Made by a program: the position numbers and the translations under genes. A stretch of DNA of 64,000 nucleotides from UBA1479 sp002706405 (GTDB lineage: Bacteria; Pseudomonadota; Alphaproteobacteria; Rhodospirillales; Casp-alpha2): NCBI GenBank assembly GCA_963972255.1, contig CAXATO010000009.1, positions 124,001 to 188,000 on the forward strand, read 5' to 3'. The notes below the pieces were generated by a model. That model made no database searches and was not told the origin of the DNA. It saw only the letters and a program-made list of their open reading frames with translations. Every line of letters begins with the position of its first letter. Within the stretch, counting starts at the first letter, position 1. Shown here one piece after another: positions 1 to 8,125 of the stretch.

Positions 1-1030
1 CCTCGAGGGTATGCAGGGCCTCGGACTCGGTCTCGAAGATTTCCGACTCGATCCACTTGATGTTGACCTTGACGTTGTTGGCGATGCCGCCGTGGGTCAG
101 GGCCTCGATCAAGGATTTGTAGGCATCGGGCAGGACCGTGTACTTGCCGACCACGGCGATCGACACCTCGCCCTCGGGCCGGATCGCGGTCTCGGCGATG
201 GTTTCCCAGCGGCTGAGGTCCGGTTCGCCCGTCTCGATATTGAAATGCCGATAGACCGAGGCATCGAGGCCTTCCGCATGATAGGCCAGCGGCACCCGGT
301 AGATGGTGTCCACATCAAGCGCCGGAATAACGTCGCGCTCATCGACGTTGCAGAACAGCGAGATTTTCTTGCGCTCGCCCTCGGGCAGCGGCCGGTCGGC
401 GCGACACAGCAGCACGTCCGGCTGAATCCCGACGCTCAGCAGTTCCTTCACGGAATGCTGGGTCGGCTTGGTCTTCAACTCACCGGCCGTCGGGATATAG
501 GGCAGCAGCGTCAGATGCATGTACATCGTGCGATCGCGGCCCAGGTCGTTGCGCAACTGACGAATGGCTTCCAGGAACGGCAGACCTTCGATGTCGCCCA
601 CCGTGCCGCCGATCTCGCACAGGATGAAGTCTTCCTCCTCCAGGTTCGAGGTGACGAAGTTCTTGATGGCGTCGGTGACGTGGGGAATGACCTGGATGGT
701 CGCGCCCAGATAGTCGCCGCGCCGTTCCTTGGCGATCACGTCCGAATAGATGCGGCCCGTGGTCACGTTGTCGGACTGGCGCGAGGCGACGCCCGTGAAG
801 CGCTCGTAATGGCCCAGGTCAAGGTCGGTCTCCGCCCCGTCGTCGGTGACATAGACCTCGCCGTGCTGATAGGGGCTCATGGTCCCTGGATCAACGTTCA
901 GATAGGGATCCAGCTTGCGCAAACGGACTTTAAAGCCGTTTGCCTGCAGCAAGGCCCCGAGAGCCGCCGATGCCAGTCCTTTTCCGAGGGAAGAGACCAC
1001 GCCGCCGGTGATGAAGATGAACCGCGTCAT
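1..1030 (-). CDS. pyrG: CTP synthase, N-terminal part (cut by window edge)
   Basis: CTP synthase makes CTP from UTP, ATP and glutamine in the cytosol. The visible 343 residues cover the synthetase (amidoligase) domain. The protein starts MTRFIFITGGVVSSLGKG, the family's ATP-binding P-loop-like N-terminus. Further on come DPYLNVDPGTMSP, CEIGGTVGDIE and VGKYTVLPDAYKS, all typical of PyrG. The glutamine amidotransferase domain should lie beyond position 1 and is not in the window. The ATG at 1030 is chosen because it gives the canonical N-terminus. The gene follows secG on the same strand, with a strong terminator between them at 1070-1099, so it probably has its own promoter in the short stretch 1031-1069 or relies on read-through. 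Identification is secure; only completeness is unknown. Confidence 0.97.
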   Translation of the reverse strand, partial: MTRFIFITGGVVSSLGKGLASAALGALLQANGFKVRLRKLDPYLNVDPGTMSPYQHGEVYVTDDGAETDLDLGHYERFTGVASRQSDNVTTGRIYSDVIAKERRGDYLGATIQVIPHVTDAIKNFVTSNLEEEDFILCEIGGTVGDIEGLPFLEAIRQLRNDLGRDRTMYMHLTLLPYIPTAGELKTKPTQHSVKELLSVGIQPDVLLCRADRPLPEGERKKISLFCNVDERDVIPALDVDTIYRVPLAYHAEGLDASVYRHFNIETGEPDLSRWETIAETAIRPEGEVSIAVVGKYTVLPDAYKSLIEALTHGGIANNVKVNIKWIESEIFETESEALHTLE

Positions 1031-1069
1031 GGGCCTACACAATACACTGACGGTGGACGGGGCAAAAAG

Positions 1070-1099
1070 AAAAGAGGCGGGAATTTCCCCGCCTCTTTT
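1070..1099 (-). terminator. Rho-independent terminator downstream of secG
   Basis: A 12-base perfect inverted repeat (AAAAGAGGCGGG pairing with CCCGCCTCTTTT) encloses a 6-base loop. On the minus strand it is followed by CTTTTTG. It lies 36 bases past the secG stop and 40 bases before the pyrG start, so it should end secG transcripts. The A/T ends of the stem could allow some function in the other direction, but no plus-strand gene ends here. Confidence 0.85.
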
Positions 1100-1134
1100 C
1101 GATGTTCCGGGAGTCGCGGATTCCTGCCATTTCC

Positions 1135-1467
1135 CTATTTGGCAATCGGGGCTGCAGGGGCCGCGGGTTCGCTGGACGCCGGCGCGGTTTGCACCGGCTG
1201 GTCGAGAATCGACCCCGTCGCCGCCTTACGGTCATGGGCCGCCATGATCGCCAACACCAGCGAGGTGATCATGAAGGCGGTCGCCAGGATCGCCGTCGTG
1301 CGGGTCAACAGATCCGCCGTGGCGCGCCCGGTCATGAAGCCGCCCATGCCGCCGCCGCTACCACCGCCGCCGATGCCCAGGCCGCCGCCTTCGGAGCGCT
1401 GCAACAGCACCACGCCGACAAGGCCGATGGCCAGCAGCAGGTGAATGACCAGAATCACGTTTTGCAT
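1135..1467 (-). CDS. secG: Preprotein translocase subunit SecG
   Basis: SecG is the small accessory subunit of the SecYEG inner-membrane protein-export channel. The 110-residue product begins MQNVILVIHLLLAIGLVGVV, a first membrane segment, followed by LLQRSEGGGLG and a glycine-rich loop with an LGIGGGG stretch typical of SecG. A second membrane segment lies around residues 60-80. The C-terminal tail is rich in Ala and Pro. The ATG at 1467 is chosen over upstream in-frame starts because homologues begin at this membrane segment. It sits between tpiA and pyrG on the same strand, a common alphaproteobacterial order. Confidence 0.95.
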   Translation of the reverse strand: MQNVILVIHLLLAIGLVGVVLLQRSEGGGLGIGGGGSGGGMGGFMTGRATADLLTRTTAILATAFMITSLVLAIMAAHDRKAATGSILDQPVQTAPASSEPAAPAAPIAK

Positions 1468-1576
1468 CGAACTTCCTTCCAAGCGGGCCTCGCGCGGTTT
1501 CGCCGCGCACCGGCCCCAACCAGTTGGGCCGCGTTTTACTGCGTTGCAAGACCGATTACCAGGAGGTTTTGCGCCC

Positions 1577-2344
1577 TCACGCCACGGCCTGGGCAATTGC
1601 CCAGAAATCATCGGCCTTCAGCGCCGCGCCGCCGATCAGCCCGCCGTCGACATCTGCTAGGGCCAGAAGCTCCGCCGCGTTGCCGGGTTTCATGGAGCCG
1701 CCATACAGAATCCGCATGCCGGCCGCCGTTTCGGCGCCGAACCGTCCGGCCAGGGATTCCCGGATCGCCGCATGCATTTCCTGGGCATCCTCAGGCGTCG
1801 CGGTCTTGCCCGTGCCGATGGCCCAAACGGGCTCATAGGCGATCACCAGATTTTCGCCGTTCGATCCTTCCGGGACAGAGCCCGCGACCTGGCCGACCAC
1901 CACCTCGGCCGCGCGGCCGGCGTCGCGTTCCGCTTCGGTCTCGCCGACGCAGACGATGGCCGTCATGCCGGCCGCCTGCGCCGCCTGGGCCTTTGCAAGG
2001 ACCTGGGCGTCCGTTTCCTGATGGTCCGTGCGCCGCTCCGAATGGCCGACGATGACGTAGGCGCAGCCGACCTGGGCCAGCAGGACAGCGCTCACGTCGC
2101 CCGTATGCGCCCCGCTTTCCTTCCCGTGGCAATCCTGGGCTCCCAGGGCCAGACCGCTTTCCTCGATCCGGGCGGCGATCATCGGCAGCAACGGAAACGG
2201 CGGGCAGATCGCCATGTCGAAAGCCGGCGCGCCGTCCAGCGCGGTCATACGCTGGGCAAGTTCCCCGGCCAGGGAATCGACCTCGTCCAATCCGCCGTTC
2301 ATTTTCCAGTTGCCCGCGATCAGCGGCGTTCGCCCTTGGCTCAT
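1577..2344 (-). CDS. tpiA: Triosephosphate isomerase
   Basis: Triosephosphate isomerase interconverts dihydroxyacetone phosphate and glyceraldehyde 3-phosphate in glycolysis and gluconeogenesis. The 255-residue protein has the N-terminal GNWKMNG with the substrate-binding Asn and Lys, the catalytic histidine region IVGHSERR, and the catalytic glutamate loop AYEPVWAIGTGKTAT. It ends with the phosphate-binding ILYGGSMKPGN and GGLIGGAAL. The start MSQGRTPLIAGNWK at 2344 is preferred over a longer in-frame start because it matches family length. The ribosome-binding AGGTG just upstream lies inside a 7-base-pair inverted repeat (2346-2381). The neighbouring isomerase gene is divergent. Confidence 0.97.
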   Translation of the reverse strand: MSQGRTPLIAGNWKMNGGLDEVDSLAGELAQRMTALDGAPAFDMAICPPFPLLPMIAARIEESGLALGAQDCHGKESGAHTGDVSAVLLAQVGCAYVIVGHSERRTDHQETDAQVLAKAQAAQAAGMTAIVCVGETEAERDAGRAAEVVVGQVAGSVPEGSNGENLVIAYEPVWAIGTGKTATPEDAQEMHAAIRESLAGRFGAETAAGMRILYGGSMKPGNAAELLALADVDGGLIGGAALKADDFWAIAQAVA

Positions 2345-2345
2345 G

Positions 2346-2381
2346 TCGCACCTATGTATTGGATGGTTTCTATTGGTGCGA
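2346..2381 (-). promoter_or_regulatory. Inverted repeat covering the tpiA ribosome-binding site
   Basis: TCGCACC at 2346-2352 is the exact reverse complement of GGTGCGA at 2375-2381, with a 22-base spacer. On the minus strand the second arm contains AGGTG, the only good ribosome-binding site for the tpiA ATG at 2344. The hairpin would therefore mask it. Whether it forms or regulates anything is not shown by the sequence; it could also be a protein-binding dyad. Confidence 0.4.
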
Positions 2382-2456
2382 TCCATCTAACACAGCCCCC
2401 CCGGCAAGCCAATCAACAAGCCGTCCAACCGGGGTGCATTTGGCCCCCAAGCGGTG

Positions 2457-2485
2457 TTGCGGGCGTTCCGTGGCCCCTCTATGAT
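2457..2485 (+). promoter_or_regulatory. Candidate sigma-70 promoter for the isomerase-trpE pair
   Basis: TTGCGG at 2457-2462 and TATGAT at 2480-2485 are separated by 17 bases. The -10 matches the consensus at five of six bases. The site lies 43 bases upstream of the isomerase ATG on the correct strand, within the divergent spacer from tpiA. No operator-like sequence was recognised next to it. Confidence 0.55.
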
Positions 2486-2527
2486 GCGCCGCCCCAAGGA
2501 GAAGGGCCCAACCCAGAAGGATTTTCC

Positions 2528-4453
2528 ATGCTCCGTCAAATTCGCGAAAAGACCGGCTCGTTCGTCGTCAAGATCATCCTCGGCCTGCTTGTCATCAGTT
2601 TTGGTGCCTGGGGCATCGGCGACATGGTCCAGTTCCGTCCCGATGAACAGACCGTCGCCGAGGTTGCCGACAACAAATTGTCGCGCCGCGACGTGGAGAC
2701 CGAGGTCCGCCGCGAGATGGCGCGCCTGAACCCGCGCTTTGCCGGACAGCTGACGCCGGAAACGGCGCGTCTTCTGGGGCTGCCGCAATCCGTGTTGGGC
2801 CAGTTGATCAACGACATCCTGCTGACCAAGGCGGCGCAGGACATGGACATCGCCGTGTCCGACAACCTGGTGCGCGACGCTGTGCGGTCCTCCAATGCCT
2901 TCCGCAGCAACCTGGGCGCCGGCGGATTCGACCGGCAGAAGTTCCAAAGCATGCTCTATCAGTTCGGGCTGACCGAGCAGGATTTCCTGGAACGTGCCCG
3001 GCGGGAGCTGGCCCGCGGCCAACTGCTCGACACGGTTGAGGTCGGGGTCGTGGCCCCCGACGCGCTGACTGAAACCTTCTACCGGTACCGCGAAGAATCC
3101 CGCACGGCGGAAACCCTGTTCGTCACCGACGCCGCCGCGCAGGTCACCAGCGAGCCGACGGAAGTCGAACTGCGCGCCTATCACAAGACCAACCCCGCCG
3201 CCTTCACCGCGCCGGAATACCGCGCCGTGACCTTGGCCATGCTGAGCACCAAGGACCTGACGGACCCCGCCGGGGTGACCGATGAGGACGTGGAAAAGGC
3301 CTTCAAGGAACAGGCTGATTCCCTCGGTACGCCGGAGAAGCGGACCCTGTCGCAGATAGTCCTGACCGATAAGGACAGCGCCGACAAGGCCGCCAAGGCC
3401 CTGTCCGAAGGCCGTCCGTTCCTTGATGTGGCCAAGGAATTCGCCGGCATGGATGAGGCAGGCACGGACCTGGGGACGGTCAGCCGTGACGAGGTCCTGA
3501 CGGAAATCGCCGACGCCGCCTTCGCGGCCCCGGCCGGCGGCCTGACGCCCCCCCTGCCCGGTCCCGGCGGCATCGGGTTCTATATCGTCAAGGTGCGCGG
3601 GATCACGCCCGCCCATGTCGCCACCCTGGACGAAGTCAGGGAAAAGCTGCGCGCGACGATTGCCCATGAACGTGCCATTGATGCCCTCTACACCAAGGTC
3701 AACCGCATGGAAGACGACCTGGGAAAGGGGTTGGCCATCGAAAACATCGCCGAGGACATGGGCATCAAGGCGGTAAAGATCGCGGCCCTGGATTCCGATG
3801 GAAACGGCCCCGACGGCAAGCCGGCGGCCGGCCTCCCGGAAGGCGGCACGGCCATCGTGTCCGCCGCCTTTGAAACCGAGGAAGGCACCGATTCCACGCT
3901 CCGCGAAATGGGCGACGAGGCCTTCTTCGTGCTGCGCGTGGACAAGGTGACCAAACCGGCACTTCGCCCCTATGAGACGGTCAAGGATCAGGTCAAGGCC
4001 GCCGTTATCGCCGAACGCAAGCGGGACGCAGCCTTGGCTTTCGCCAATCAGTTGGCGGAACGCCTGAAGACGGTCGAGGATGCCAAGTCCGTCGCGGACG
4101 ACGCGGGGGCTGCCTATGCGGAAACCGAGAGCCTGAAACGCTACACCCCCGGCAACCAGTCCGGCATTCCCGGGCAATTGCTGCAGGACATCTTCACCCT
4201 GAAGATGGGTGAGGCCAAGGTGACCCGCGCCGACGACGGATATTACATCTCCCGCCTGAAATCCGTGACCCCGGCCGATCCGGCCGCTGACAAGGCCGGT
4301 GTTGATGCCATCGGTCAGGAACTGGCGGCGGTGCTGAGGGACGATGTCGTCACCCAATTGGCCGGCGCCCTGCGCAAGGACCTGGGCGTGACCGTCCACG
4401 AGGACGTTCTCCGCCAAGTGCTGAACCCCGGCGCGACGCCGGCGGCCAATTAG
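2528..4453 (+). CDS. Membrane-anchored parvulin-type peptidyl-prolyl isomerase (PpiD/SurA-like)
   Basis: This 641-residue protein is a PpiD-like periplasmic folding chaperone. A short cytoplasmic N-terminus is followed by a single membrane anchor at about residues 12-30 (SFVVKIILGLLVISFGAWG), then a SurA-N-like helical chaperone region. A parvulin rotamase-like domain follows at about residues 265-365 (EKRTLSQIVL, FLDVAKEFAG, DLGTVSRDEV, GFYIVKVRG). A second PpiC-like half fills the rest. The ATG at 2528 has AGAAGGA upstream, and the coding frame before it lacks family similarity. It is 26 bases ahead of trpE and probably cotranscribed with it. Residues needed for isomerase activity cannot be verified by eye, so a purely chaperone role is possible. 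Confidence 0.9.
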   Translation: MLRQIREKTGSFVVKIILGLLVISFGAWGIGDMVQFRPDEQTVAEVADNKLSRRDVETEVRREMARLNPRFAGQLTPETARLLGLPQSVLGQLINDILLTKAAQDMDIAVSDNLVRDAVRSSNAFRSNLGAGGFDRQKFQSMLYQFGLTEQDFLERARRELARGQLLDTVEVGVVAPDALTETFYRYREESRTAETLFVTDAAAQVTSEPTEVELRAYHKTNPAAFTAPEYRAVTLAMLSTKDLTDPAGVTDEDVEKAFKEQADSLGTPEKRTLSQIVLTDKDSADKAAKALSEGRPFLDVAKEFAGMDEAGTDLGTVSRDEVLTEIADAAFAAPAGGLTPPLPGPGGIGFYIVKVRGITPAHVATLDEVREKLRATIAHERAIDALYTKVNRMEDDLGKGLAIENIAEDMGIKAVKIAALDSDGNGPDGKPAAGLPEGGTAIVSAAFETEEGTDSTLREMGDEAFFVLRVDKVTKPALRPYETVKDQVKAAVIAERKRDAALAFANQLAERLKTVEDAKSVADDAGAAYAETESLKRYTPGNQSGIPGQLLQDIFTLKMGEAKVTRADDGYYISRLKSVTPADPAADKAGVDAIGQELAAVLRDDVVTQLAGALRKDLGVTVHEDVLRQVLNPGATPAAN

Positions 4454-4479
4454 GCCGGCCCGGTCGGAAGCGCAGACCG

Positions 4480-5994
4480 ATGAAGTTCGAACCCGCATTT
4501 AACGGCTTTGCCGAGGCTTATGACCGCGGTGAGCCGCAGGTCGTCTGGACGTCGCTGGTGGCCGACGTGGAAACGCCCGTGTCGGCGTTCCTCAAGCTGG
4601 CGCGGGGCAAGCCCTACAGCTTCGTGCTGGAAAGCGTCGAGGGCGGCGCCGTGCGCGGCCGCTATTCCTTCATCGGGCTGGAGCCGGACCTGATTTGGCG
4701 GTGCCAGGGCAACACGGCGGAAATCAACCGCGACGCCCTGGACAAGGAAGATGCCTTCGCCCCCTGCCCGGTCGCCGAGGCCGAGGGCGCCATCGCGTCC
4801 CTGCGCTCGTTGGTCGCGGAATCCCGAATTGACCTGCCCGACGGCCTGCCGCCCATGAGTGCCGGGCTGGTCGGCTATGCCGCCTATGACACGGTGCGCC
4901 TGGTCGAGGATATTCCGGACACCAACCCGGATACCTTGGGCATTCCGGACGGCGTGTTCATCCGCCCGACCGTGATGGCCGTGTTCGATACCATCAAGGA
5001 CGTGATTTCCATCTTCACCCCGGTCTGGCCCCGGGACGGCGTGGATGCGCAGAACGCCTACGGCATCGCCGTGGAACGGCTGCGCCGCATCGTCGGTGAC
5101 TTCGACACCCCCCTGCCCGAGGCCGCGCGCGCCCATCCGGAACAGGACGTACCGGCACTGACTCCGGCGTCCAACATGACGCCGGGCGATTTCCACGCCA
5201 TGATCGAAAAGGGCAAGGAATACATCAAGGCCGGCGACGTGTTTCAGGTCGTGCTGTCGCAGCGTTTTTCCGTGCCCTTCCCCTATCCGCCTTTCGCGCT
5301 TTACCGCGCACTTCGCCGGCTCAATCCGTCGCCGTTCCTGTTTTTCCTGGATTTCGGCGGCTTCGCCATCGTCGGATCGAGCCCGGAAATCCTGGTCCGC
5401 ATGCGCGAGGGCAAGGTCACCATCCGGCCCATCGCCGGCACCCGTCGGCGCGGCAAGGACGCGGCCGAGGATCAGGAACTGGCCAACGACCTGCTGACCG
5501 ACCCCAAGGAACTGGCCGAACACCTGATGCTGCTCGACCTGGGCCGCAACGACGTGGGCCGCGTGGCGGAAACCGGCACGGTCAAGGTGACCGAGCAGTT
5601 CAACATCGAGAACTATTCCCACGTCATGCACATCGTCTCCAACGTCGAGGGCACGTTGAAGCCGGAACTGGACGCCCTGGACGCCCTCTACGCGGGCTTT
5701 CCGGCGGGCACGGTATCCGGCGCGCCCAAGGTCCGCGCCATGGAAATCATCGACGAGCTGGAGAACGTGCGGCGCGGCGTCTATGCCGGCTGCATCGGCT
5801 ATTTCGGCGCCGACGGCGACATGGACAGCTGCATTGCCCTGCGCACGGCCGTGGTCAAGGACGACACCATGTACGTCCAGGCCGGCGGCGGCGTGGTTCA
5901 TGATTCCAGCCCCGAAGGCGAATACCAGGAAAGCGTCAACAAATCCCGGGCGCTTATCCGCGCGGCCGAGGAAGCGGTCAAGTTCGCGGGCTAG
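4480..5994 (+). CDS. trpE: Anthranilate synthase component I
   Basis: TrpE converts chorismate to anthranilate using ammonia delivered by TrpG, the first committed step of tryptophan synthesis. The 504-residue protein has an N-terminal regulatory region with SFVLESVEGG, close to the LLES-type feedback site for tryptophan. The catalytic chorismate-binding domain carries PIAGTRRRGKDAAEDQ, LLDLGRNDVGRVAE, FPAGTVSGAPK and QAGGGVVHDSSPEGEY. It is separated from trpGDC by the oppositely oriented deacetylase gene, so it is likely expressed from the promoter before the isomerase gene. Its TAG stop shares the CTAG tetranucleotide with the stop of the convergent gene. Confidence 0.97.
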   Translation: MKFEPAFNGFAEAYDRGEPQVVWTSLVADVETPVSAFLKLARGKPYSFVLESVEGGAVRGRYSFIGLEPDLIWRCQGNTAEINRDALDKEDAFAPCPVAEAEGAIASLRSLVAESRIDLPDGLPPMSAGLVGYAAYDTVRLVEDIPDTNPDTLGIPDGVFIRPTVMAVFDTIKDVISIFTPVWPRDGVDAQNAYGIAVERLRRIVGDFDTPLPEAARAHPEQDVPALTPASNMTPGDFHAMIEKGKEYIKAGDVFQVVLSQRFSVPFPYPPFALYRALRRLNPSPFLFFLDFGGFAIVGSSPEILVRMREGKVTIRPIAGTRRRGKDAAEDQELANDLLTDPKELAEHLMLLDLGRNDVGRVAETGTVKVTEQFNIENYSHVMHIVSNVEGTLKPELDALDALYAGFPAGTVSGAPKVRAMEIIDELENVRRGVYAGCIGYFGADGDMDSCIALRTAVVKDDTMYVQAGGGVVHDSSPEGEYQESVNKSRALIRAAEEAVKFAG

Positions 5995-7160
5995 CCAGAG
6001 GTTCCCGACAGGCTCGGCTGCGCCGACGCCGGTTTGTGCAGCACGCGCGACACCCCGACCAGTTCGAATCCCTCGGCCTGAACCTTTGTCAGCCAGAGCT
6101 TCAGCGCCCGCAACGTGATGTCGCGGGGGTGGCCGATGGCGATGGCGACCCCGTGTTTGCGGGCCTTGGCTTCGACCTTGGCCAGCTGTTTGTGGACGAA
6201 GGCCGTGTCGTCCTTGTGATCGATGAAAATGTCGCGGGTGGCGAAGGGCACCCCCGCTTCCTGGGCGGTCTTGGCCCCGACGCTGTCGCGGCTGGTCACG
6301 GAATCCAGGAAAAACAGCCCGCGCGCCTTCAATTCCTTCATGACCACGCGCATGCCCGCCAGATCGCGGGTGAAGCGGCTGCCCATATGGTTGTTGATGC
6401 CGTGGTAACCGATCATCTGATCCAGGTTCCAGCGCAGATTCACCAGCAGTTCCGCTTCCGGCGTGCCGGTCAGCAGCACGTTGGGGCCGGGATCGGCCTC
6501 CGCGCTTTCCGGCTCCATGGCGACGTGCAGCATGATTTCGTGGCCCAGGGCGGCGGCTTCGGCCACCTGCTTCTTCAGATCACGGGAATACGGCAGGAAC
6601 GACAGGGTCACCTTGGCCGGCAGCTTCATGGCGCGGGCCGAACGGCGCTGATCGACCCCCATGTCGTCGATCACAATGGCGATCAGCGGCTTGGCCGCCA
6701 GTGGCGGCGGCGCGGCCTTGGGCAGCGGCGCCAAAGCGGCGGTTTCCGGAGTTTTCTCCGGCGCAACGGCCGGCTCGGCCGCGACCGGCTCCACCGGTGC
6801 GAGCGGTTCGGTCGGTTCCGCCGCCTCATCGACACGGGCGACGGGCAGCGTGGGATAGGTGTCGGCCGTCGGTTGGACCGACCGGCGAGTCATCTCCGGC
6901 GCCGCCGACGGTTGTGCGACATGGCGCGGGGCCGGGGCCATCATCGGCGCGACCTGGGCCTGTTCCGAAGGCGAATACTCGCGCGGGCGCGGGGCATCCT
7001 CTTGTCCGCCGCCCGAGATCAGCACGACCGCAAGCACCAGCACGGCACCCGCCAATGCGCCGCCCAACGCGGCAAGGCGCACCGCGGGATCCTTGATCGC
7101 CGTCTTAAATAGTCCGTTGGGCTGTTCCGTCATCGCGCTCATTTCGTGTCGTGCCGTCAC
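5991..7160 (-). CDS. Divergent polysaccharide deacetylase family protein (YibQ-like)
   Basis: The 389-residue product resembles the divergent polysaccharide deacetylase family (DUF610/YibQ). It has a membrane anchor at about residues 32-52 (LAALGGALAGAVLVLAVVL), then a Pro/Ala/Glu-rich periplasmic linker to about residue 155. A deacetylase-like fold follows with IAIVIDDMGVD, LSFLPYSRD, LGHEIMLHVAMEP, NNHMGSRFT, FFLDSVTSRDS and IAIGHPRDITL. The conserved Asp and His residues fit a metal-dependent hydrolase, but the substrate is unknown. The GTG at 7160 is preceded by AGGGA at good spacing; ATGs at 7142 and 7133 are alternatives. It converges on trpE and shares its stop position. Confidence 0.88.
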   Translation of the reverse strand: MTARHEMSAMTEQPNGLFKTAIKDPAVRLAALGGALAGAVLVLAVVLISGGGQEDAPRPREYSPSEQAQVAPMMAPAPRHVAQPSAAPEMTRRSVQPTADTYPTLPVARVDEAAEPTEPLAPVEPVAAEPAVAPEKTPETAALAPLPKAAPPPLAAKPLIAIVIDDMGVDQRRSARAMKLPAKVTLSFLPYSRDLKKQVAEAAALGHEIMLHVAMEPESAEADPGPNVLLTGTPEAELLVNLRWNLDQMIGYHGINNHMGSRFTRDLAGMRVVMKELKARGLFFLDSVTSRDSVGAKTAQEAGVPFATRDIFIDHKDDTAFVHKQLAKVEAKARKHGVAIAIGHPRDITLRALKLWLTKVQAEGFELVGVSRVLHKPASAQPSLSGTSG

Positions 7161-7540
7161 GCCCGTCCCTGTCTGCGCTGGTACTCCCCTGCCCGTGCGC
7201 CGTCAAGACGCGGCACATGGCGGCATGGGATCGGGATTTTCACGTCCCCACCCGTTCCGCCCGACAGGCCGCGCGTACACACAGATCCAGCGCTTAAGAT
7301 CATACCGCTGCGCTTGCATTTGCGCGCCCCGGAATCGCCAAAGCCGCCGAGCACCGCTAAAAGACCCTGGTCAACGGCCCCGACGACACCAATATATGTT
7401 ATTCAACGGCCGAATGGGGGGCTATCCGGAAATCTATTGTCCTTGACCCATGGCGAGGCCAAAGGGCATTGTGGCGGCCGCTTTTGCGGCCTATGTCCGG
7501 CATTCCGCCGGCACGTCAGAAACCATGTCTAAGGTGTTGA
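7161..7540. other. 380-base divergent intergenic region upstream of trpG
   Basis: No gene was recognised here. It separates the deacetylase gene from trpG and must hold the promoters of both. Visible structure includes a short hairpin at 7476-7491 (GGCCGC, TTTT, GCGGCC) about 50 bases before trpG. There are also two copies of CAACGGCC (7372-7379 and 7404-7411) around an AT-rich TATATG that could be a -10 element. No Trp-codon-rich leader peptide or clear terminator/antiterminator pair typical of trp attenuation was found. AAGGTG just before the ATG at 7541 serves as the trpG ribosome-binding site. Confidence 0.5.
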
Positions 7541-8125
7541 ATGTTTGTCCTTATCGACAATTACGACAGCTTCACGTTCAACCTGTGGCACTACCTGGGT
7601 GAGCTGGGCGCGGAAGTTACCGTTCACCGCAACGACGTGGTCACGCCGGCCGAAATTCTGGCCCTCAATCCGCAGGGGATCGTCATTTCCCCCGGGCCTT
7701 GTAATCCCGACAAGGCCGGCATCTGCCTGGACTTGATCGCCGAAGCCGCCGGCAAGGTGCCAATCCTGGGGGTGTGCCTGGGCCATCAGTGCATCGGCCA
7801 GGCCTTCGGCGCCAAGGTCGTCCTCGCCCCCAAACCCATGCACGGCAAGGTGTCGACCATCACCCACGACGGCACGGGCGTGTTCGCGGGGATCGACAGC
7901 CCGTTCACGGCAACCCGCTACCATTCCCTGACCATCGACCCGGCGACGGTGCCCGATTGCCTGCGCGTCACCGCCCGCAGCGAGGACGACGTGATCCAGG
8001 GCATTTCCCACCGCGACATGCCGATCTACGGCGTCCAGTTCCATCCGGAAAGCATCGCATCCGAGAACGGCCATGCCCTGCTCAAGAACTTCATCACCAT
8101 GACCGGCGCAAAGGCGGCGGCATGA
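7541..8125 (+). CDS. trpG: Anthranilate synthase component II (glutamine amidotransferase)
   Basis: TrpG hydrolyses glutamine and passes ammonia to TrpE. This is a 194-residue single-domain class I amidotransferase. The start MFVLIDNYDSFTFNL is characteristic. Then come ISPGPCNPDKAG, the nucleophile motif GVCLGHQCIGQ (Cys79) and the C-terminal QFHPESIAS with the catalytic His-Glu pair. The protein is not fused to TrpD, unlike in enterics. It begins a trpGDC-moaC-moeA string. Its TGA overlaps the trpD ATG (ATGA), indicating translational coupling. A dual role as PabA in folate synthesis is possible but not decidable here. Confidence 0.97.
   Translation: MFVLIDNYDSFTFNLWHYLGELGAEVTVHRNDVVTPAEILALNPQGIVISPGPCNPDKAGICLDLIAEAAGKVPILGVCLGHQCIGQAFGAKVVLAPKPMHGKVSTITHDGTGVFAGIDSPFTATRYHSLTIDPATVPDCLRVTARSEDDVIQGISHRDMPIYGVQFHPESIASENGHALLKNFITMTGAKAAA

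Noticed and set aside
2387..4498. A 703-codon open frame on the minus strand opposite the isomerase gene
   Set aside because: It mirrors the third-position GC bias of the real gene, has no recognisable domain, and covers a well-supported protein on the other strand.
7396..7446. A 16-codon frame before trpG as a possible trp leader peptide
   Set aside because: It contains no tryptophan codons and is not followed by a terminator/antiterminator pair.
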